From: an uncultured Eggerthellaceae bacterium
GTDB lineage: Bacteria > Actinomycetota > Coriobacteriia > Coriobacteriales > Eggerthellaceae
Direction: 5' to 3'
Length of the DNA: 29,108 nucleotides
Assembly (NCBI GenBank): GCA_947632575.1
Contig: CANRPV010000004.1
Location: 1-29,108 of the forward strand
A model generated the notes under the pieces. The model saw only the letters and a list, made by a program, of their open reading frames with translations, searched no databases and had not been told where the DNA came from. Position 1 is the stretch's first letter, and every line of letters begins with the position of its first letter. Made by a program: the position numbers and the translations under genes. Below, piece after piece: positions 7,323 through 15,382 of this stretch.

Positions 7323-7562
7323 ATGCCGCTCAGTTACAAAAAACTATTCAAACTTCTGGTGGATCGTGAAATCAGTAGAACCACGGTGACTAAGATGGCT
7401 CACATCAGTACAAATGCCATGGCAAAGCTTGGTCGTAATGAACCCGTGAGGACGGATGTCCTTGACAAACTTTGTACCACTCTCGATTGCAATCTCGATG
7501 ATATTGTCGAATTCGTACCTGCCGACAAAACCGACAAACACAATGATGAAACGAGATCATGA
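7323..7562 (+). CDS. Small Cro/C1-type HTH transcriptional regulator
   Basis: 79 residues from ATG 7323; AAAGCAGG upstream serves as ribosome binding site, and a TTG at 7302 is a less likely start. LSYKKLFKLLVDREISRTTV, then MAHISTNAMAKLGRNEPVRT, then VLDKLCTTLDCNLDDIVEFV is the five-helix pattern of the short single-domain XRE-like regulators (HTH_26/YozG type), in which TNAMAKLGRNE carries the recognition helix. It is a dimeric DNA-binding protein by family knowledge. It is the first gene after a perfect palindrome and promoter, and its TGA stop is one nucleotide from the next ATG, so it is almost certainly in the operon and likely controls it. Confidence 0.88.
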   Translation: MPLSYKKLFKLLVDREISRTTVTKMAHISTNAMAKLGRNEPVRTDVLDKLCTTLDCNLDDIVEFVPADKTDKHNDETRS

Positions 7563-7563
7563 A

Positions 7564-9960
7564 ATGAGCGCTTCAACCTCTCCTGTGCTATATCAGCATC
7601 AACTCGATCGGTGTGCATTTGACGCGTTATGCGAATTTCCTGAGTTTCAAGGACTCGTTCAGTCATATAGCAGTGAATTTGATGAAACGATGGTACGAGC
7701 ATTTTTTCTATCAGGGGCAATGCGCTTAGGCGAAACGCAGATGCCAGAAGTTTATGGGCTCCTAAGAGATGTGTGCGACAAGCTTGAAATCGCGGAACCA
7801 GAACTTTACTGCGTCAATGATGATCAGCTCAATGCTGGCAGTTTTGGTGACGCTCATCCATGCATTTTTCTTTCCTCAGGTATTATCGCTGCGTTAGATC
7901 TCAAGCGGCTTGCTTGCGTTATTGCGCATGAGTGCGGGCATATCGCCTGTGCGCATGCAAAATATCGATCAATAGCTCGAATACTCGAAGAAACGGCCTC
8001 GAAGCCGTCTTCAGAAAATAACACTTCAGCCTTGAGGTTAGACGCTTCGCCCCAGCTCTTAAAAGCGATACGGGCGTGGGATAGAGCAAGTGAGTTATCC
8101 GCAGACCGTGCCTCTATCTTATATATGGGTGAGTGCGATACGCTCATTGATACCTTGTTATGCCTTGCGGGCTTTAATGATGCGGATCGTGATGCCTTCA
8201 TTAAGCAGGCAAGTGATTTACAAAAAATAATTAATTCGGTAAATGGGCAGGCAGTTCATGATGTGCTTTTCGATGACGAAGAGCATCCTAGTCTTGCAGT
8301 GCGTATTTACGAGGCAAAATCATGGACGGAGTCAAATCAATTCCAAAAGATTCTTGATGGCACTTATAGTGAAGCCGATCTTGAAGCAGAGAAAAACGCC
8401 GTAGACGAAACCGAAATTATCGCTGCGGAAGTCACGTTTGATGATGGACAAACAGGAAGCTTGTCGCTTGATGAAATTAATGCCCGATTAGCAAATCTCG
8501 ATGGGCGGCTAAAAGAGTGCATAAGCGAGGCGACTCTCAATGATTACGCCTACTCTTGTCTCTCGGGAATTGTTTCTGGGCTCATCGATTCTTTCTATGT
8601 TGGAGAGATTAGTTTCGATGAGCTTCGACAAGTTGTTCAGGAAAAAGTTGACCAATACGTCAAAAATCAGGCGGTCAAGATTTCGGGTTCTGACGAGAAT
8701 AGAGAGTTAAAGACTGCAATTGGGATACTTGAGAAGAATGCTAAGGTTCCAAATGATAACGCCTGGAGTGGTAAAGGTATTGGCGTATCGACGTTAGATC
8801 ATCATCTTGCAGATATCGCTCATCACCCCACGCCACTAGGGCTTGCAGCATTTGTTTTCATGCAATTTTTCCGTTGCGCTTGGTTCGTCAATAAGGAAGG
8901 AAAAATTCATGTTCTACCAGTTGAAACCAATGCTAAAGACCGTATTGTCATGTGGGGTCCAGCAATCCTCTCGGGAGTTTTTAATTGGCTTGCTTGGCTC
9001 GTTGAAGAGAACATCGAAGGTGATTCGAATAGAGAAGTGCCACCACTCGTAAAGAAGCTCATTCACGTAGCTGCATCATCGCCTATTCTTATCTCTCTCT
9101 GTGCATGCGCGAACCAATGGTTCGATCATCTTATAAGTGATATGGATGGCTCAAGCGGCACTCCTGGCGAGGGCATGGGTATTCCTGGGCTATTTCTATC
9201 ATTTCTCTATGAACTCTCGTGGGTGCCGCCGTTTAACAAAACTGGGATCAGGGAAGTAGTGCATCAACTCTATACGGATGAACGCATTGATCTTAGAGAA
9301 GAGATCGAAATAGCTGCTGCAATCAAGAAACAGACTATCCCTGTTATTGTTAATGAAATTCTCGTTCGAACTTTTTATTTTGTGACGCGGCTTATAGATC
9401 AAACGAACAGTTTGCAAGATCTCGACAAGGTAGACTGGGATCTGGTTTTGCCCTTCGGAAATAGAACCGTTGAGCGAATGATGACAGTCGCCTCAATGAC
9501 GCTATCTGTTGCTGATACAGCGGACGCTGCGGCACACGCGGCATTGGAATCCGGATTTAATTGGCTCATCTTTTCTCGTACTATCGTGGCAAGGTTTAAC
9601 TATGTTGCTGCGGGAAGAGCCGCGGTATGCATTTATGCCGAATGCAAAGCAGAACAACGCGAAAGTCAGCTCATCCACGAAAAGATGATCCTTTCTGAAG
9701 CAAAAACTTCAATCTTCCTCGATCAGCTTCAATCTTTTAAAGACGATCTGGATCTAAAACTCTCTAACTACCTCGCAGAGAATATTTCTGCGTTCATGGA
9801 AGGGTTTGCTCTTATGGAGATGGGTTTTGATTCAGGTGATTCTGATCTTGTCATCAAGGGCAACGTTGTCATTCAGCGCATGCTTGGCCGTGAACCACAA
9901 TTCACAAGCCAAGAAGAGTTCGATGCTCTTATGGAATCTGACGAACCGTTGGTTCTGTAA
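7564..9960 (+). CDS. Large M48-family zinc metallopeptidase with unknown C-terminal region
   Basis: 798 residues from ATG 7564. In-frame starts further upstream would overlap the HTH gene and lack a ribosome binding site. LNAGSFGDAHPCIFLSSGI followed by VIAHECGHIACAHAKY is characteristic of M48 (HtpX/Ste24-like) peptidases. His122 and His126 of HECGH are zinc ligands with Glu123 catalytic. Glu177 in ELSADRAS is the expected third ligand, with the conserved Asp181. The peptidase domain ends near 260. The remaining 540 residues match no family I know; they include hydrophobic stretches (around LGLAAFVFMQFFRCAW and GVFNWLAWLV) but no clear set of membrane helices. There is no signal peptide, unlike HtpX, so the active site is probably cytosolic. 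It lies between the HTH gene and a TerB-like gene (12-nt gap, AAGGAG site). Confidence 0.85.
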   Translation: MSASTSPVLYQHQLDRCAFDALCEFPEFQGLVQSYSSEFDETMVRAFFLSGAMRLGETQMPEVYGLLRDVCDKLEIAEPELYCVNDDQLNAGSFGDAHPCIFLSSGIIAALDLKRLACVIAHECGHIACAHAKYRSIARILEETASKPSSENNTSALRLDASPQLLKAIRAWDRASELSADRASILYMGECDTLIDTLLCLAGFNDADRDAFIKQASDLQKIINSVNGQAVHDVLFDDEEHPSLAVRIYEAKSWTESNQFQKILDGTYSEADLEAEKNAVDETEIIAAEVTFDDGQTGSLSLDEINARLANLDGRLKECISEATLNDYAYSCLSGIVSGLIDSFYVGEISFDELRQVVQEKVDQYVKNQAVKISGSDENRELKTAIGILEKNAKVPNDNAWSGKGIGVSTLDHHLADIAHHPTPLGLAAFVFMQFFRCAWFVNKEGKIHVLPVETNAKDRIVMWGPAILSGVFNWLAWLVEENIEGDSNREVPPLVKKLIHVAASSPILISLCACANQWFDHLISDMDGSSGTPGEGMGIPGLFLSFLYELSWVPPFNKTGIREVVHQLYTDERIDLREEIEIAAAIKKQTIPVIVNEILVRTFYFVTRLIDQTNSLQDLDKVDWDLVLPFGNRTVERMMTVASMTLSVADTADAAAHAALESGFNWLIFSRTIVARFNYVAAGRAAVCIYAECKAEQRESQLIHEKMILSEAKTSIFLDQLQSFKDDLDLKLSNYLAENISAFMEGFALMEMGFDSGDSDLVIKGNVVIQRMLGREPQFTSQEEFDALMESDEPLVL

Positions 9961-9972
9961 AGGAGAAAGTAC

Positions 9973-10866
9973 ATGAGCGAAGAAAAGAAGCCAGACATTT
10001 TTAAGTGGATAAAAGACACCGCTGGTGGGGCAGCTAATACCATAAAGAACACCGCAGATGGTGCAGCAAAAACAATTAAAGACATCAAGCTACCCGACGT
10101 AAAATTGCCGGAAATTCCGCTGCCTGATTTTAGTGACATCAAATTACCTGAAATACATCTTCCTGACATTCAAGAGCTCAAATTTCCTGATGTAAGGCTT
10201 CCCTTTCTCAATAACCCTGAACATCAGAAAGATGAAGAGCCTGTACTTTCAGAGGAGGAAGAGTCTGCTATCAGACAAAAATTCGAAGATGTTGATCGTC
10301 AGGTCATCTCTCAAAAAAATATATCAAACGAAGCTGCTGCGCGAATTGCCTATTACCTGATGGCTATCGATCAAGACATATCAGGAGACGAGCAGAACAA
10401 ATATGAACAGATATGCTCGGAACTTGTTGTCGACTTTGCTTCGCGTCGTGATGCTATTGAAAGCATGTGCAAAGAGCATATTGAGCGCGCTTTTGGTTCA
10501 GAAGATTACATCGATAACATTCTTGACGGTGTCACCTTAGCAGTAATCCAACAAGTACCCGAGATAACCAATGGTATACCAGCAAAGCTGCTCTTGTGGA
10601 ACCTGATAGCCATCGCTTATAGCGATGGCGGTTATAACGCAGAGGAGCAAAGACTTATTAAATCATTTGCTCGAAATGCAGGAATTGATCTGGCAGATCT
10701 GCTTGAAATGGAAAACAGCTATCTAACGCTAAAAGACCTTTATGGCGAACTCGAGTGGATTAAAACAACCGATCGTCAATATCTCACCATTGAGCCTGTT
10801 ATTAATCAGATCCAACACCGCATCGACGTCATTCAACAAGGCGTCGAAGATCTTATTGGCTTTTAA
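9973..10866 (+). CDS. TerB-like protein with amphipathic and Leu-Pro-acidic repeats
   Basis: 297 residues. Residues about 14-38 contain two near-copies of an 11-residue unit (DTAGGAANTIK, NTADGAAKTIK), a pattern known from lipid-surface-binding amphipathic helices. Residues 40-77 repeat LP(D/E)-type units, for example LPDVKLPEIPLPDF and LPEIHLPDI. From about 115 on the protein is helical and TerB-like: YYLMAIDQDISGDEQNKYE (127-145) and LLWNLIAIAYSDGGYNAEEQ (207-226) followed by RLIKSFARNAGI are the paired acidic helices typical of the TerB fold, which binds divalent metal in tellurite-resistance/stress systems. Asp133, Asp135, Asp218, Glu224 and Glu225 are the likely acidic residues. It is third in the operon, with AAGGAG upstream. 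The TerB call is by pattern and moderately secure. Confidence 0.7.
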   Translation: MSEEKKPDIFKWIKDTAGGAANTIKNTADGAAKTIKDIKLPDVKLPEIPLPDFSDIKLPEIHLPDIQELKFPDVRLPFLNNPEHQKDEEPVLSEEEESAIRQKFEDVDRQVISQKNISNEAAARIAYYLMAIDQDISGDEQNKYEQICSELVVDFASRRDAIESMCKEHIERAFGSEDYIDNILDGVTLAVIQQVPEITNGIPAKLLLWNLIAIAYSDGGYNAEEQRLIKSFARNAGIDLADLLEMENSYLTLKDLYGELEWIKTTDRQYLTIEPVINQIQHRIDVIQQGVEDLIGF

Positions 10867-10877
10867 GGAGGACAACC

Positions 10878-11906
10878 ATGCCGCTCCCACTGCTTTTTAT
10901 CGGCATCACTGCAATCACTGGAGGATATGGCATTGCCAATGGTGCGAAGGCAGCAATCAAAACCAAGCAATGCAGTGATATCACAACTGCGGCGAATGAA
11001 ACGGTCAAATGTTATACCGACCTCATTAATGCCCAGCGCAAATCATGCGGTGAAGCTCTTAGTCAGCTTGGCGATGAGAAGGTTTTCTTTCTCAATAACA
11101 GCATGTCTCAGTTTCTTGATACTTTTGAAAAGATCAAAAACGTAGATTTCAAAGACACTGAGGGACTTGATGAACTAAAACGCTTGCATGTTGATTCGGC
11201 CGAATTTCAAGAGATGCGATCGCTGGTAAACGTGGCTGGTTCCTTAGCTGGTGGAACAGTGGCCGGTGTTGCCGGAGGAGCCTTGGTCGCGTTTGGTGCC
11301 TACGGTGCTGCTACAACGCTTGCAACAGCTTCGACAGGAACGGCGATCGCAACTTTAAGTGGTGCAGCTGCAACGAACGCAACACTTGCATTTTTTGGTG
11401 GCGGATCAATTGCAGCCGGCGGTCTTGGAATTGCTGGTGGAACGGTAATTCTTGGAGGCCTTGTCGCCGCACCAGCAATTGCTGTAATTGGCTTTGTCGC
11501 AAAGGCTGTCGCAGATAAGAAGATGGATGAGGCGCGAATTAGTAGAGCGCAGGCATATGAATATGCTGCGCAAATGGGGGTTGCGGCTCTGCAGTGTGAG
11601 GCTATACGGAGGAGAACCTATCTGTTCTATAACCTTCTTGCGCGACTTGATACGAAGTTTTTACCCCTTATTTACCAGATGGAAGATATCGTTCGAAACG
11701 AGGGTGATGATTACGGTAAATACTGTGCAGCTTCAAAAGCTGTTATAGCCTCTTGTGCGAGTGTTGCGGTGACCGCAAAAAGCATCCTCGATACCCCCAT
11801 TCTTAACGATGACGGAGTTCTTACGGATGCATCGAAAGAGACAAGTGGAACTGTCGAGTCCTTCTTGAACAATATGAAAGTGTCGCCCTTTGCTTCAAAA
11901 GAGTAG
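10878..11906 (+). CDS. Unknown glycine-zipper membrane-associated protein
   Basis: 342 residues after a perfect AAGGAGG site, 11 nt behind the TerB-like gene. A short hydrophobic N-terminus (LPLLFIGITAITGGYGIANG) precedes a helical region (about 30-115). Residues 116-212 are a long Gly/Ala-rich hydrophobic block with many GxxxG steps, including GTVAGVAGGALVAFGAYGAA, FFGGGSIAAGGLGIAGGTV and LGGLVAAPAIAVIGFVA. The remainder is helical and soluble-looking. From memory, similar Gly-rich blocks recur in uncharacterised bacterial proteins near GTPases or stress genes; I cannot verify this here. The block could insert into or perforate membrane, or pack as a helical bundle. As the last gene of the operon it is a plausible effector or substrate of the M48 peptidase. 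No function is assigned. Confidence 0.75.
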   Translation: MPLPLLFIGITAITGGYGIANGAKAAIKTKQCSDITTAANETVKCYTDLINAQRKSCGEALSQLGDEKVFFLNNSMSQFLDTFEKIKNVDFKDTEGLDELKRLHVDSAEFQEMRSLVNVAGSLAGGTVAGVAGGALVAFGAYGAATTLATASTGTAIATLSGAAATNATLAFFGGGSIAAGGLGIAGGTVILGGLVAAPAIAVIGFVAKAVADKKMDEARISRAQAYEYAAQMGVAALQCEAIRRRTYLFYNLLARLDTKFLPLIYQMEDIVRNEGDDYGKYCAASKAVIASCASVAVTAKSILDTPILNDDGVLTDASKETSGTVESFLNNMKVSPFASKE

Positions 11907-11944
11907 TCAAAAGGATAAAGGAAAGCGGGGCACGCGTTAACTTT

Positions 11945-11971
11945 TTTACTTACTGCCCACATCGGTATAAT
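11945..11971 (+). promoter_or_regulatory. Candidate promoter of the acyltransferase pseudogene
   Basis: A perfect TATAAT lies at 11966-11971. The best -35 is TTTACT (11945-11950) at a 15-nt spacing, which is weak. No clear terminator for the preceding operon is seen between 11907 and 11944. Confidence 0.4.
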
Positions 11972-12017
11972 AATGAGATCTCAATCTCTGTAGTGTCCTT
12001 TTTTGATGAGGGGTTAT

Positions 12018-13148
12018 ATGCCTTCGAGCACAAAGCGAATGGCAAACTGGGATTTGCTTCGCTCAATTGCGATGTTTTTAGTAGTGGTGTGTCACACTCA
12101 AAGCTACCTTGATTATGGTGGCCATATACCAGGTATAAGCGTCAGTGCACTTTCTAGAATCTCGATATTATGTGATCCTCTTTTCTTTATGTTGTCTGGC
12201 TTTTTCGCCCTCGGTAGTTTTAAGAAAAGTTTGAGGGATTACTACTTGAACAAGATTTCGACAATCATTCTTCCGATGGTTGTATACTCCATTCTTCTCT
12301 ATCTTTATCTGATCCCGTTCTCCTCTATGTCGTTAGGCAATTACTTTGATTTCTTTAGAACAAATTTGGAAAATGGCTGGTGGTTTATACCGCAGCTAGT
12401 ACCCTGCCTTGTCGCTGCTCCCTTTCTCTGCAAAGGATTAGATGCCCTCTCTGAAAAGTAGCTTTATCGTCTCGGCGTTTTGATAGTGGTTCTTTATTCG
12501 TGGGGTGCTGTGTTTTCCTTTACCGCGTGGCTCTTTGGCTCGTTAGGCATCGAAACCATTCAATACTTCTCAGGCATGATGACAAAACTCTTACCGCCAG
12601 GAATTCTTTACGGAGAACCAAGGTATTTCCAAGTTTTTATTCTCGGTGGATTATTTAGAAGACTTTATTCTTCTTTTAGCAAGCGACTTGGAAATATCCT
12701 TATCGTGGTTGGAATCGTCTCGGTCGGTATCGATATCCTATTTGCCAGGTACGGAATTCCGGCAACAGACCCCAGCTATTATTGGATCTTTTCCTCTCTC
12801 GGCATAATGGTCATATTCAGCAGAATCCAGATCAGATCAGATGCTGCGACGAAGATAACGACCTGGACGGGTAAGCGCTCCTACTCCATATACCTTGTTC
12901 AATTCACCGTGATAAATGTTTTGGCGAACCTAATCTATATTCAGTCTTGTTTCGGAGTTATTGAAAGCATGAGTGCCTTTTCACGCGTGGGAATTTGGCT
13001 GTTGTTTTTAGTCGGTGCCTATCTGCTTTCTTTGGCAGTCGTGAGCTTATGCGATGTATTGATCCTTGCTAACGTACAGAAGCTTTTTAACCGTCTTTTT
13101 ATGAACCGTAAAGCGGATAATAAATTGATCAAAACAGGTGATTCATAA
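12018..13148 (+). pseudogene. Membrane acyltransferase family 3 (OafA/WecH-like), interrupted by one in-frame stop
   Basis: The frame runs from ATG 12018 (GAGGGG just upstream) to TAA 13148, about 376 codons, the usual length of this family. A single TAG at 12459-12461 (codon 148) breaks it. Reading resumes without frameshift: ALSEK, stop, LYRLGVLIVVLYSWG. WDLLRSIAMFLVVVCHTQSY near the N-terminus carries the conserved catalytic-type His, and FFMLSGFFAL follows as expected; about ten membrane segments are spread over both halves. Family members O-acylate cell-surface sugars, peptidoglycan or other glycans at the membrane. A CAG-to-TAG change would explain the stop. Readthrough, or reinitiation at TTG 12480, is possible but I see no good ribosome binding site there. 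Codon usage is AT-richer than the housekeeping block, as in the preceding operon. Confidence 0.8.
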
Positions 13149-13219
13149 CTCTATTGCTCCGATATTATTCCAAAGCGGAGGCCTCGTATTATGGCGTTAG
13201 AGCCAAGAGGCAATTCAGC

Positions 13220-13294
13220 AACCTTTAGGATTCTAGGAACTTTTAGGCATCCCAGGAGCCTTTAAGCGTGCTAGGAGCACTTAAGCTCACTCTT
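13220..13294. repeat. Four degenerate 18-19-bp tandem repeats
   Basis: Units start at 13220, 13238, 13257 and 13276. Examples are AACCTTTAGGATTCTAGG, AACTTTTAGGCATCCCAGG and AGCCTTTAAGCGTGCTAGG. The shared pattern is A-A/G-C, then T-rich with TTTA(A/G)G, then AGG. They fill the gap between the convergent acyltransferase and macro-domain genes. Confidence 0.5.
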
Positions 13295-13803
13295 TAACGA
13301 TTGAGTGCAAGCTTGTAGGTATCGCGCGCTGCGGGACTAAAGCAACAAAATGTCACCGTCATTGGATAATCCTTATGGCTGTCAAACCATTCATTAACGG
13401 CATCAACTGCAACAGCGGTGGCCTCTTTAAGGGGATAGCCATAAACGCCTGTTGATATCGCGGGAAATGCGATGCTGTGAATATCATTCTCAAGGGCAAG
13501 ATTGAGGGAGTTTCGATAGCAATCAGCCAAGAGGTGCGCATCATCTGGTGAGCCAGAATACACCGGTCCAACCGTGTGAATTACCCATTGTGCGGGCAGC
13601 CTATATCCCTTTGTAATCTTTGCCTCGCCCGTCTTGCAACCTCCGAGCGTTCGGCACTCCTCGAGCAGTTCGGGTCCTGCTGCCGCATGAATCGCGCCGT
13701 CAACTCCACCGCCGCCGAGTAACGTTCTATTTGCTGCGTTTACGATGGCATCGCATTCAAGCTTCGTAATATCGTCAAGAACCACCAAAACATTCTGATT
13801 CAT
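13294..13803 (-). CDS. Macro-domain protein, O-acetyl-ADP-ribose deacetylase-like (MacroD/YmdB type)
   Basis: 169 residues from ATG 13803; a TTG four codons upstream is an alternative. The start is chosen because the chain then begins like E. coli YmdB. The single domain shows DDITKLECDAIVNAAN with Asn22/Asn25, GGGGVDGAIH (30-39) with Asp35, then WVIHTVGPVYSG and FPAISTGVYGYPL, the loops that bind ADP-ribose. Such proteins hydrolyse O-acetyl-ADP-ribose or remove ADP-ribose from acidic side chains. The usual Gly-Asp-Ile at the adenine-binding site is Asp-Asp-Ile here. It is 40 nt downstream of the permease on the same strand and probably shares its transcript. Its role there is unclear. Confidence 0.92.
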   Translation of the reverse strand: MNQNVLVVLDDITKLECDAIVNAANRTLLGGGGVDGAIHAAAGPELLEECRTLGGCKTGEAKITKGYRLPAQWVIHTVGPVYSGSPDDAHLLADCYRNSLNLALENDIHSIAFPAISTGVYGYPLKEATAVAVDAVNEWFDSHKDYPMTVTFCCFSPAARDTYKLALNR

Positions 13804-13843
13804 TTCCTGAGCCAATCAGCCAGGGTCAAACAATCGCGGCCAA

Positions 13844-15382
13844 TCAACTGAGGTCAATCGTATGATGGCGAACCCGCGTGGCGTAGAGATACACGACAAT
13901 GCCGATGACTGCCCAGACAACGCCCACGGTGATGGGGAGCCAACCCAGCGACACCAGAATGATGCCCGTGATCACAGCACCCAGCACGGGGAAGATCAGG
14001 TGACGGAACGGCTTGTGCTCCTTGCGCTTGATGAAGCAGTACCAAATCACACAGATGTTCAGTAAGCAGTAGGACGAAAGAGCACCGAAGTTACTGAATT
14101 TCGCGGCTATATCCTGTCCCACAAAGATCAGCGGAACAAGCAGCACAAGTGAGACAAGGGAGACGAAGAGAGTGGCGACGGTCGGCGTATTGGTGCGATT
14201 GTTCATTCTTCCGAATTTCTTCGGCATGGCGCCTGCTTGACCCATGACGTAGAGAATACGCGCGATAGAGGTCTGTGCGGCCAGGCCGGTGAAGACGCCA
14301 AGGGCGAGCACGTTCGCGATTTCGCAGGTGATCATGAACCATTCGCCACCAACGACACCGGCGAGGACGTAGAATCCGTTGGTCGGGTTGCTCTTCATGA
14401 TGTTGCCGGACGGATCCGCGCAGGTTGCAACGAAGCACATGGTGAAGAACAGAGCGCCCAAGACCAGGACGATGATCAGCATCGCGCGGCCCGGACCCAT
14501 GGGGCCGGCTTTAGATTCTTCGGTCAACGTGGCGACACTACCAAAGCCTACGAAGGACAGCGCGCAGAGGGAAACCGCGCTAAACATCACTCCCACATTG
14601 AATTCGGGAGGATTGATGACTGCTGTCGCGGAGAAGGCCGCGTCGTTGTGACCTTGGATGATAAAGAAGACGCTGAAACCGATGAACAGACCAAGCACAA
14701 TCAGCTCACCAATCAAAGCAATACGGTCGATGATCATCGTCGTGCCGATTCCTCTCAGTGACACAAGGGTTACAAACGCGAGGAAGAGCAGACACCATAC
14801 CCAGATGGGAATGTGTCCAAGTCCCGGCACACCGGCAAGGGCGTTGCCTGCCATGATGTACATAACATCAGGGGTGATGATGTATTGAAGGATCATCAGC
14901 CAGCCAGTGACAAAGCCGATGCCTTTGCCCATGCCGCGGCTGGTGTAGGTGAAGATAGAACCCGAGGACGGGAAGATCGGGACCATCACGCCGAAGGACA
15001 GCGCCGTGAACAGCATTGCGACCATGGCGATGACATAGGCCAAAGCGGGCATGCCATTAGAAGCATCAAACACCTGGCCGTAAATAGCGAACGGGGCGAT
15101 GGGTACCATGAAGATTAAGCCATATACCACCATGTCAAAGACTGTAAGGGTGGCCTTAAATCCGCCCGAGGAACTCGAGGAGCTCGAAGACTTCGAATTG
15201 GGTGAGCCAGGCTTGGTGGCACTCGTTGGTGCAGCGTCTCCTTTTTGAGTAAGAGCTGCGTTTGAAGCCGTACCCGTTGAGGCGTTTGCAGAGGCGCTTG
15301 CGGCAGCAGTGGTTGCAGCATTTGTTGCAGCAGTAGTGGTCGCGGCTGCCGTTGCTTTGGTGTTCGTCGAATTAGTAGTCAT
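13844..15382 (-). CDS. APC-family amino-acid/polyamine permease with Ala/Thr/Ser-rich N-terminal extension
   Basis: 512 residues. Residues 1-75 are low complexity, rich in Ala, Thr, Asn and Ser, ending in a run of Ser. The transporter core starts at FKATLTVFDMVVYGLIFMVP and has about 12 membrane segments. FPSSGSIFTYTSRGMGKGIGFVTGW and SFVGFGSVATLTEESKAGPM are typical of the APC superfamily, closest to putrescine/amino-acid importers of the PuuP/YfnA kind. The substrate is not determined. ATG 15382 is preceded by GAGGGG at good distance. The first 75 residues would lie in the cytoplasm and match nothing. The macro-domain gene follows closely. Confidence 0.88.
   Translation of the reverse strand: MTTNSTNTKATAAATTTAATNAATTAAASASANASTGTASNAALTQKGDAAPTSATKPGSPNSKSSSSSSSSGGFKATLTVFDMVVYGLIFMVPIAPFAIYGQVFDASNGMPALAYVIAMVAMLFTALSFGVMVPIFPSSGSIFTYTSRGMGKGIGFVTGWLMILQYIITPDVMYIMAGNALAGVPGLGHIPIWVWCLLFLAFVTLVSLRGIGTTMIIDRIALIGELIVLGLFIGFSVFFIIQGHNDAAFSATAVINPPEFNVGVMFSAVSLCALSFVGFGSVATLTEESKAGPMGPGRAMLIIVLVLGALFFTMCFVATCADPSGNIMKSNPTNGFYVLAGVVGGEWFMITCEIANVLALGVFTGLAAQTSIARILYVMGQAGAMPKKFGRMNNRTNTPTVATLFVSLVSLVLLVPLIFVGQDIAAKFSNFGALSSYCLLNICVIWYCFIKRKEHKPFRHLIFPVLGAVITGIILVSLGWLPITVGVVWAVIGIVVYLYATRVRHHTIDLS

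Noticed and set aside
7456..7563. Extended N-terminus of the M48 gene
   Set aside because: It would overlap the HTH gene by over 100 nt and lacks a start signal. ATG 7564 fits the one-base gap arrangement.
7200..13148. Prophage or integrative element
   Set aside because: No integrase, phage structural gene or attachment-site pair is visible. Only the AT-richer composition hints at transfer.
12480..13148. Separate 222-residue membrane protein gene
   Set aside because: It is in the same frame as the upstream half, directly after one stop codon, and completes the acyltransferase-3 family length.
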